Assembly: GCA_035646975.1 (NCBI GenBank)
Contig: DASROJ010000187.1
Span: forward strand, 1-6,865
From: DASROJ01 sp035646975
Lineage (GTDB): Bacteria; Acidobacteriota; Polarisedimenticolia; JACPZX01; DASXTC01
DNA length: 6,865 bases
Reading direction: 5' to 3'
Positions 1-4,727 of this stretch are shown piece after piece (position 1 is the first letter of the stretch; each line of letters opens with the position of its first letter). The translations under genes were made by a program, and so were the position numbers. The notes under the pieces are model-generated. The model made no database searches. It was not told the DNA's origin and saw only the letters and a list, made by a program, of their open reading frames with translations.

Positions 1-91
1 CACCTCGATCAAGTTCAACGCCTTCAACGAAAACGTGAAATTCGATGGTATCGGTCTGAACGTCGGCGCCACCTGGCGCTGGGGAAGCTAG
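1..91 (+). CDS. C-terminus of probable outer-membrane beta-barrel protein (partial)
   Basis: Only the last 29 codons are present, read from base 2 to a TAG at 89-91. The peptide contains FDGIGLNVGATWRW and ends in GS. Its polar/hydrophobic alternation and closely spaced aromatic residues are typical of the last transmembrane strand of an outer-membrane beta-barrel. In many barrels the final residue is aromatic; here the last tryptophan is followed by Gly-Ser, so the match is good but not canonical. The other forward frames give no sensible peptide. The gene converges on the minus-strand glycan genes and is followed 11 bases after its stop by a strong hairpin. Which barrel family it belongs to (porin-like, surface-polysaccharide associated or OmpA-like) cannot be told from so short a piece. 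An outer-membrane location is an inference from this one strand. Confidence 0.6.
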   Translation, partial: TSIKFNAFNENVKFDGIGLNVGATWRWGS

Positions 92-102
92 GCCTCACTC
101 GA

Positions 103-146
103 TGCGGCGGGCGCTGCGCAGGCCATCGCGCTTTGCGTCCGCCGCA
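103..146 (+). terminator. Strong GC-rich hairpin between convergent genes, candidate terminator
   Basis: TGCGGCGGGCGC (103-114) pairs with GCGTCCGCCGCA (135-146). This gives 12 base pairs with a single G-U wobble (G111-U138). Inside the loop, GCGC 116-119 can pair with GCGC 128-131, extending the structure. It lies 11 bases after the stop of the plus-strand barrel gene and 60 bases beyond the stop of the minus-strand glycosyltransferase. The wobble pair forms only in plus-strand RNA (it becomes a C-A mismatch on the other strand), so the hairpin suits termination of the barrel gene best. No T-run follows on either side, so it is not a classical intrinsic terminator. The rest of 92-206 shows nothing coding. 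Confidence 0.45.
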
Positions 147-206
147 AGCTCCCAGCCCGCGGACACCTGGTGGCAAAGGCTGCCAGCCCGGCCGCCGATC
201 GCGCGC

Positions 207-1388
207 TCAACCCAACCCCATCCCCTTGAGCAGCGCCGCCGTGGCGGCATCCCACGATAGAGGAAGGAGCGATTTCGCGAGGGCGCCCCTGTCCGGCGCC
301 GCATAGGTGGCTTCATCCAGCAGCGCGCGGCACCACGCGGCGCTGTCGTACTGCGCGAACCGGATGTGTGGCAGCGCGAGCCGCTGAAGCTCGTGCAGCG
401 GGGTGGCGAGCACCGGCTTGCCTGCGGCACCGAACTCGAGCACCTTGAGGGGCAGGCAGTGGTGCGTCACCGGCGCCAGGATGAACGGCAGCAGCCCCAG
501 GTCCGCCGCATGGAAGTAGTCCCACACTTCGTCGGTGGGAACGGGGCCGACGACGTAGACGCCATCGGCCACACCGAGACCGCGGGCCCGCGGCACGCGG
601 TCGGAGCCGGGCCCGATCAGCAGAAGCGCGAGATCGGGTTTTGACTTGTGCGCCTGCAGGAACGCCTCCACCAGCATCTCGGTGCCGTCGAAGTCGGCAA
701 TGTGATTGCCGATGTAGGCCAGCACACGCCGGCCAGCCAGACCATGCCGCGCACGGACGGCGGCCGCCCGTTCCGCCGGCCACGCCCTGATCTCCTCCAC
801 CGCCGCGCCGTTGGGAACGTAGATGGGCCTGCGCCCGATGAACTCCTCGACCCGATCGCAGAGGCAATGGCTGATCGCCGACAGCGTATCGGCCCTGAGC
901 ATCGCTTCGCGGATGAAGTGCTTTCGCGAGCGGCCGATGATCGTATCCGACCATCCATCGAAGAAGTTGTCGACGAGATCGAAATGGACACGGTAGTTGC
1001 GCCGGCCGCACACCGGGGGCATGAAAAGAAACGGATGCGAATGAAACACCGTCCCGCAGTTGAATCTCTCCAGCGCCACCCGAATGCGGCGTTCGTTGAT
1101 ACAGGCGGCGACACGGTTCGCCACCGGCCCGGTGGCCACGACAATCGGCATGCGGAATCGCGAGACCTCGGCGCCGTCCCACTGCGCCCATCCCCCGCGC
1201 AGCATGTCCCATCTGAGCATCATCTTGGACATGAAATGGGGCTCGTCCCATCCTCTCGCATCCGAGCGGTCCAGCGCGATCACTTTCACATCGCGGGCGA
1301 CGCGTCGGGCCAGCTCGAACTCCCGGGTGCGCAGGTCGTCGAAGAAACGCATCCGAGCCAGCCAGAGGATCGAGGAAGGCGGGTTCAT
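207..1388 (-). CDS. Glycosyltransferase, GT-B fold, GT4/group 1 type
   Basis: A 393-residue protein with the two-domain layout of retaining GT4-like transferases, which move a sugar from a nucleotide donor to a cytoplasmic glycan or lipid-linked acceptor. N-terminal half: FDLVDNFFDGWSD (136-148) resembles the acidic D-VDD segment of cell-surface glycosyltransferases, and VPNGA (191-195) is the usual linker motif before the C-terminal domain. C-terminal half: YIGNHIADFDG (225-235), LLLIGPG (255-261), VPTDEVWDYFHAADLGLLPF (283-302), then PLKVLEFGAAGKPVLATP (313-330), where E318 sits in the nucleotide-sugar binding segment. No signal peptide or membrane span is visible. The ATG overlaps the stop of the upstream epimerase gene by four bases (ATGA), with GGAGG about ten bases upstream, so translation is probably coupled. 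The donor and acceptor cannot be predicted; a ManNAc-derived donor is possible because of the neighbouring epimerase. The gene is intact and of normal length for the family. Confidence 0.88.
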   Translation of the reverse strand: MNPPSSILWLARMRFFDDLRTREFELARRVARDVKVIALDRSDARGWDEPHFMSKMMLRWDMLRGGWAQWDGAEVSRFRMPIVVATGPVANRVAACINERRIRVALERFNCGTVFHSHPFLFMPPVCGRRNYRVHFDLVDNFFDGWSDTIIGRSRKHFIREAMLRADTLSAISHCLCDRVEEFIGRRPIYVPNGAAVEEIRAWPAERAAAVRARHGLAGRRVLAYIGNHIADFDGTEMLVEAFLQAHKSKPDLALLLIGPGSDRVPRARGLGVADGVYVVGPVPTDEVWDYFHAADLGLLPFILAPVTHHCLPLKVLEFGAAGKPVLATPLHELQRLALPHIRFAQYDSAAWCRALLDEATYAAPDRGALAKSLLPLSWDAATAALLKGMGLG

Positions 1389-2515
1389 GATGCTGGCGCC
1401 TCCGCGAGCAGGCGCATCACGTCCTCGGTGATCCGCCGTGAGGCCTGGCCGTCGCCATAGGGGTTGGGCAGCGCTTTGAGCCTCCGTCGCAGACCCGGAT
1501 CATCCAGCGTCGACCGGAGCTGCGCCAGCACGGAGCTGGCGCCCGTCCCCACGATTTTCAGGAACCCGGGCTCGATACCCTCGGGTCTCTCCGTCAGATC
1601 GCGCGTCACCAGCACCGGGACGCCGAATGTCGGCGCCTCCTCCTGGATGCCGCCGCTGTCGGTGACGATGACGTCGGCGTGGCGCATGAGCCAGATGGAG
1701 GCGGGATAGGACACGGCATCGATCAGACGCAGTCGTTCGTGGACGCCGATCAGATCCGCGAGCTGGCGCCCGACGGACGGATTGGGATGGATGGGGAATA
1801 TCACCCGGACCTCGGGACGCTCCTCGACCAGGGCCCGAAGAGCGGTGGTGACCTCGCGGATCTCTCCGCTGAAACTCTCACGTCGGTGTCCGGTGGCGTA
1901 AACGAGTCGTTCGCCCTGGCGGCCCACCAGTCCCGCCAGCTCGGGCGGGGTTTCATTTCCCGCCTGCTCGGCCACGTGCAGCACCGCATCGACTCCCGTC
2001 TGCCCGGTCACGAGCAGACTGGATGACTCGAACCCTTCCTTCAACAGGTTGAGTCGCGCTCCTTCCGTCGGCGGGTAGTGTCGGGCACAGAGCTGGTCCG
2101 CCAGCCTGCGGTTCATCTCCTCGGGCCAGGGAGCTTTCAGGTTTCCGCTGCGCAGTCCGGCCTCGACGTGGCCGCACCCGATTCCCAGATAGAAACAGGC
2201 GAGCGCCCCTGTGACGGCCGTGGTGGCATCGCCCTGCACCAGCGCGAAGCGGGGGCGTTCAGCCTGCAGGGCGCCGGTGAGCGCTGTGAGCGATCGGGTC
2301 GTGAGACCCGTGAGATCCTGGTCCGGCTGCATGACCCGCAGGTCGACGTCAGCCTGAAGCCTGAATGCCCCCAGCGCCTGGTGGAGCAGCTCCTGATGCT
2401 GGCCGGTGGCGACGATCCGGACCCGGAGGCCCGATTTTCGCAAGGCCAGCACCACGGGCGCCAGCTTGATCGCCTCGGGCCGCGTTCCCATGATGACCGC
2501 GACATCGGTCGGCAA
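1385..2515 (-). CDS. wecB: UDP-N-acetylglucosamine 2-epimerase, non-hydrolysing
   Basis: A 376-residue cytoplasmic enzyme that interconverts UDP-GlcNAc and UDP-ManNAc, the precursor of ManNAc and ManNAcA residues in surface polysaccharides. Family hallmarks appear in order: MGTRPEAIKLAPV (9-21, Lys17), QGDATT (94-99, Asp96), HVEAGLRSGN (116-125, Glu118), PWPEEMNRRLAD (129-140, Glu132 and Arg136), YATGHRRESF (206-215, His210), FPIHPNP (240-246), and DSGGIQEEAPTFGVPVLVTR (286-305) with TERPEG. These correspond to the known catalytic and UDP-binding positions of E. coli WecB, and none is missing. The length is normal for the family. Translation starts at TTG 2515-2513: an in-frame TGA lies at 2530-2528, only five codons upstream, and GGGAG sits six bases before the TTG. 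No wecC-like dehydrogenase is in the window, so whether UDP-ManNAc is oxidised further is unknown. The gene overlaps the downstream glycosyltransferase by four bases. Confidence 0.96.
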   Translation of the reverse strand: MPTDVAVIMGTRPEAIKLAPVVLALRKSGLRVRIVATGQHQELLHQALGAFRLQADVDLRVMQPDQDLTGLTTRSLTALTGALQAERPRFALVQGDATTAVTGALACFYLGIGCGHVEAGLRSGNLKAPWPEEMNRRLADQLCARHYPPTEGARLNLLKEGFESSSLLVTGQTGVDAVLHVAEQAGNETPPELAGLVGRQGERLVYATGHRRESFSGEIREVTTALRALVEERPEVRVIFPIHPNPSVGRQLADLIGVHERLRLIDAVSYPASIWLMRHADVIVTDSGGIQEEAPTFGVPVLVTRDLTERPEGIEPGFLKIVGTGASSVLAQLRSTLDDPGLRRRLKALPNPYGDGQASRRITEDVMRLLAEAPAS

Positions 2516-2521
2516 TACCGT

Positions 2522-2526
2522 CTCCC
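2522..2526 (-). promoter_or_regulatory. Shine-Dalgarno that fixes the TTG start of wecB
   Basis: Read on the minus strand, GGGAG is followed by a six-base spacer (ACGGTA) and TTG. A nearby ATG (2528-2530 region) is out of frame, and an in-frame TGA blocks any longer start. The TTG is therefore the only start that keeps the N-terminal beta strand before MGTRPE. Confidence 0.75.
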
Positions 2527-2608
2527 ATCAGAAAAACTCTCCGGCCACAGGTCGCAGGCCTTCGCGCGAATCGCGGGTCATGGCGTGAGTTGGTATGGGC
2601 GAACTCTG

Positions 2609-2614
2609 AATATA
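2609..2614 (-). promoter_or_regulatory. Weak -10-like box upstream of wecB
   Basis: The 159-bp gap between the methyltransferase stop and the wecB start is visibly richer in A+T than the coding regions beside it. On the minus strand it holds TATATT at 2614-2609, which would leave a leader of roughly 90 bases before the wecB TTG. I see no convincing -35 box at the right distance. The gap also contains a 10-bp perfect palindrome, TTCGCGCGAA (2561-2570). An internal promoter is possible but only weakly supported. Confidence 0.2.
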
Positions 2615-2674
2615 CCGCCGAGTCACCCACAAAGCATCCAAATATGCATCAAGGCTGACGATTACCATACCGTT

Positions 2675-3382
2675 CTACTTCGTGCAACACCAGGCGACGT
2701 CCGGGCAGAATATCGGAAAGACCCTGAAAAGCGGCCCGAGAAGGCGCCGTCGAAGGCCCAGAACGCGTCCGTCAAGGAATCTGACCTCGACGCGACCGAA
2801 ATGCCGGCGCAGGTCCCTTTTCAGGGACGATGGGATGAACCAGCGCTCCCTGAACGGGAAATCCCGCGGATATGACCATCTTCCAAGCCGCTCCATGACC
2901 TCCTTGTAGAGCCAATTGGGATACAGACGATTGTACCCGATCCCGAGCAGGTTCTTGTCAATGATGATGGCGCTGGCTCCCGGCTTGAGGACCCGGGCCA
3001 TCTCGGCGAATGCGCGGTCGGTCTCGGGAATGTGCTCGATGACTTCGACACAGAGCAGACCGTCGAAGGAGGCGTCGGCGAACGGCAGCAGGGTGGCGGT
3101 CGACAACACGAAGGATTGATCACGCTGGCTCACGGCGGCATCCTGCAGAAGCCTCCAGGTGCGATCCGTGCCGATGACCCGGGCCCCGGCGCCGGAAAGC
3201 GCCCGAACGAACCGCCCCCTGGCGCATCCCACGTCGAGCAACAGGCGGCCTCGCATGTCGCCGAACCACCCCAGCACCGCCTCGAGCGTGAAATCGTCGG
3301 GCGGGATATCGTGCGGGAACATCGAGCTGTCGGCCAGCTCCTCGAACTTGTCGGCGATGAGTGATTCGAGTTCGTCGCTCAT
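2675..3382 (-). CDS. Class I SAM-dependent methyltransferase (Methyltransf_11 type)
   Basis: A 235-residue protein with a Rossmann-like SAM-binding core. Motif I is LLLDVGCARGRF (47-58), the acidic end of strand beta-2 is in VIGTDRT (69-75, Asp73), the post-motif acidic segment is FDGLLCVEVIEHIPE (106-120), and VLKPGASAIII (131-141) is the usual 'arranger loop' strand of this family. It transfers a methyl group from S-adenosylmethionine; the acceptor is not evident. The C-terminal part (about 145-235) is basic and aromatic, with NRLYPNWLYKEVMERLGRW and a cysteine-containing tail (FCPDVAWCC), and I cannot link it to a known substrate group. It begins 18 bases after the stop of the toroid gene, so the two are probably co-transcribed. 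In this setting a sugar O-methyltransferase or a lipid-carrier methyltransferase is the most natural guess. The Shine-Dalgarno is weak (AGGGG, about 13 bases from the ATG). Confidence 0.85.
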   Translation of the reverse strand: MSDELESLIADKFEELADSSMFPHDIPPDDFTLEAVLGWFGDMRGRLLLDVGCARGRFVRALSGAGARVIGTDRTWRLLQDAAVSQRDQSFVLSTATLLPFADASFDGLLCVEVIEHIPETDRAFAEMARVLKPGASAIIIDKNLLGIGYNRLYPNWLYKEVMERLGRWSYPRDFPFRERWFIPSSLKRDLRRHFGRVEVRFLDGRVLGLRRRLLGPLFRVFPIFCPDVAWCCTK

Positions 3383-3400
3383 GGTCGCGCGGAGCCCCTT

Positions 3401-4528
3401 TCAGAACAGATCCTCGACGGCCGCCGGGGACGAATTCCATGCCAATGCCTGAGCCGCGAACTGCGCCGACCATGTGCTCATGAACGGGCTGAGTCCGCGT
3501 CTGGTCCGGCGATAATGAAAACCGCCTGCGGCGCCCTGACAGCTCAGCAGGAACCCGATCGCCAGACTCCTTCCGCGGTCATGATCGGCGCCCCCGACGC
3601 CCCCGACGCCCCGGACGCCAACGAGGCTGAAGAGCCGGACCGCCTGCGCCGCCGCGTCGCTCGGCCTCGGACGCAGGAGCGCATCGACCATCCGGCGCCG
3701 CGAGAGCAGCCGCGTCTTGTGATGAGAGAGCCATCCGCCGTCTTTTTCCTGCATGCCGGCCAGCCACGCGATTCCTCTGCCGGCCGCGTCGCAGAACCGC
3801 TCGTCGCCCAACGCAGTCCCCGCGTAGAGCAGCCCCTCGCAGGCATACGCGTGAGCGTGTGAGAACACATATCGCGCGGCCGGTCCGCTCCAGAACGCAC
3901 CATCGGATGCCTGCAGGGACAATGTGTACCGGCAGGCGCTCAGCGCGGCCTGGCGGTATTCCTCCCGCCCGCTTGCCGCAAACAGCTCGAGCAGGGCGAT
4001 GGCGTTCTTCGCGTGGATGCAACTTCCGTCTCCGAAAAACCCGCCAGGATCGCGCAACTCGCCCCCCTTCGACATCATGGCGAAGAACGATCCATCGGGG
4101 CGCTGCAGGCCGAGCAGCCAGCGTCCGGCCGCCATCGCGCTGTTCAAGTAGCCCCTGCCGGGGCAGACTTTGTCGAGACGCGCCAACCCGACGATGCACG
4201 CGGCGACATCGAAGGAGTAGGCCGACCAGACACCATTCCTGTCGGCAGGATCCTGGACATGAGGATAGGCGCCTGCTTCATCCTGGATCCTGAGAAGATA
4301 GTCGGCAGCCTCCATCGCGGCTTTGCTCTGGATATCGACCCGACCGATGCGCAGCAGGAAGGTGAAAAGGCTCACCGCATAGCCGGTGATCTCGGTGTAG
4401 AGACCCAGGGGTCTTCCGCCCCGAGTGTCGACCCCGTGAAGGATCCCCCCGTGACGTGACGAGCCCGGCCGATTGACGCGGATCGGTTCAGCCGTCTGCC
4501 ATGCGATGGCCCTGTCGAGCGCTTCCAT
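3401..4528 (-). CDS. Alpha/alpha-toroid protein with five QW-like repeats, function unknown
   Basis: A 375-residue protein (from the ATG at 4528) built of repeated helix pairs. Five similar segments end in Gln-x-x-x-Gly-x-aromatic: AADYLLRIQDEAGAY (74-88), AGRWLLGLQRPDGSF (134-148), ACRYTLSLQASDGAF (198-212), GIAWLAGMQEKDGGW (252-266) and AIGFLLSCQGAAGGF (323-337). These resemble QW motifs of squalene/hopene cyclases and the repeats of prenyltransferase-type toroids. No DxDD motif of class II cyclases is present and the protein is much shorter than a hopene cyclase, so a terpene cyclase activity is unlikely. An N-terminal segment, LGLYTEITGYAVSLFTFLL (41-59), recalls toroid proteins I associate with exopolysaccharide clusters, from memory and with low certainty. 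No signal peptide is seen. The frame stays open upstream to 4942, across the divergent gene, but the 4528 ATG has AAAGGGG eight bases before it. A glycan-binding, lyase-like or epimerase-like role is possible. It is probably the first gene of the minus-strand operon. Confidence 0.72.
   Translation of the reverse strand: MEALDRAIAWQTAEPIRVNRPGSSRHGGILHGVDTRGGRPLGLYTEITGYAVSLFTFLLRIGRVDIQSKAAMEAADYLLRIQDEAGAYPHVQDPADRNGVWSAYSFDVAACIVGLARLDKVCPGRGYLNSAMAAGRWLLGLQRPDGSFFAMMSKGGELRDPGGFFGDGSCIHAKNAIALLELFAASGREEYRQAALSACRYTLSLQASDGAFWSGPAARYVFSHAHAYACEGLLYAGTALGDERFCDAAGRGIAWLAGMQEKDGGWLSHHKTRLLSRRRMVDALLRPRPSDAAAQAVRLFSLVGVRGVGGVGGADHDRGRSLAIGFLLSCQGAAGGFHYRRTRRGLSPFMSTWSAQFAAQALAWNSSPAAVEDLF
3590..3616 (-). 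repeat. Three tandem 9-bp units inside the toroid gene
   Basis: On the plus strand GCCCCCGAC occurs twice (3590-3598, 3599-3607), followed by GCCCCGGAC (3608-3616) and a degraded fourth unit, GCCAACGAG. In the minus-strand gene this encodes a glycine/valine stretch (VRGVGGVGGA, residues 304-313) lying between the fourth and fifth helical repeats. As the unit is a multiple of three, gain or loss of copies would lengthen or shorten a loop without breaking the frame. Confidence 0.7.
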
Positions 4529-4536
4529 TCGAGCCG

Positions 4537-4543
4537 CCCCTTT
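4537..4543 (-). promoter_or_regulatory. Shine-Dalgarno supporting the toroid-gene start
   Basis: On the minus strand AAAGGGG is followed by an eight-base spacer and the ATG at 4528-4526. The in-frame codons further upstream have no comparable signal and overlap the oppositely oriented transpeptidase gene, so this start is preferred. Confidence 0.6.
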
Positions 4544-4613
4544 GGATCGCCTGCGTGAGGTCGAGTCGGATAGTAACAATTCCAGGGCCGGCGCGGATCG
4601 CTCTGCCGCGACC

Positions 4614-4633
4614 CGGCTCACGCAAACGAGCCG
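4614..4633. promoter_or_regulatory. Inverted repeat in the divergent intergenic region, possible operator
   Basis: CGGCTC (4614-4619) and GAGCCG (4628-4633) form a perfect 6-bp inverted repeat with an 8-base spacer. An overlapping alternative pairing, TCACG 4618-4622 with CGTGA 4632-4636, is also possible. The site lies about midway between two divergently transcribed genes, where a shared regulator could bind; it could equally form an RNA hairpin in a leader. No regulator gene is in the window. Confidence 0.3.
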
Positions 4634-4655
4634 TGATGGTGGCCTGTCAGCCGGC

Positions 4656-4684
4656 GTGTGATTGTCCCCGACGTTGATTATGAT
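4656..4684 (+). promoter_or_regulatory. Candidate promoter of the L,D-transpeptidase gene
   Basis: TATGAT (4679-4684) matches the sigma-70 -10 consensus at five of six positions. A weak -35, GTGTGA (4656-4661, three of six), lies 17 bases upstream. Transcription would begin near 4691, giving a leader of about 37 bases with GAGG just before the ATG at 4728. This also argues against the ATG codons at 4680-4691 as starts, because the -10 box overlaps them. Confidence 0.35.
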
Positions 4685-4727
4685 GAAGATGCTCCCCACT
4701 TCACCCTTCCGTCCTCGAGGCTTCTCG

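Noticed and set aside
648..1460. 270-codon plus-strand open frame opposite the glycosyltransferase
   Set aside because: It is antisense to a clear glycosyltransferase, is rich in Arg/His/Pro without any motif, and such frames are common in GC-rich DNA.
2078..2875. 265-codon plus-strand open frame spanning wecB, the gap and the methyltransferase
   Set aside because: It crosses two genes with full family motifs on the other strand and has no recognisable domain or ribosome site.
3401..4528. Annotation of the toroid gene as squalene-hopene or other terpene cyclase
   Set aside because: The QW-like repeats fit the fold, but the DxDD motif is absent, the length is too short and no isoprenoid genes are nearby.
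4662..4727. Longer transpeptidase starting at TTG 4662 or ATG 4680/4683/4689
   Set aside because: No ribosome site precedes these codons and the best -10 box overlaps them; the ATG at 4728 has GAGG at seven bases and begins a cleaner signal peptide.
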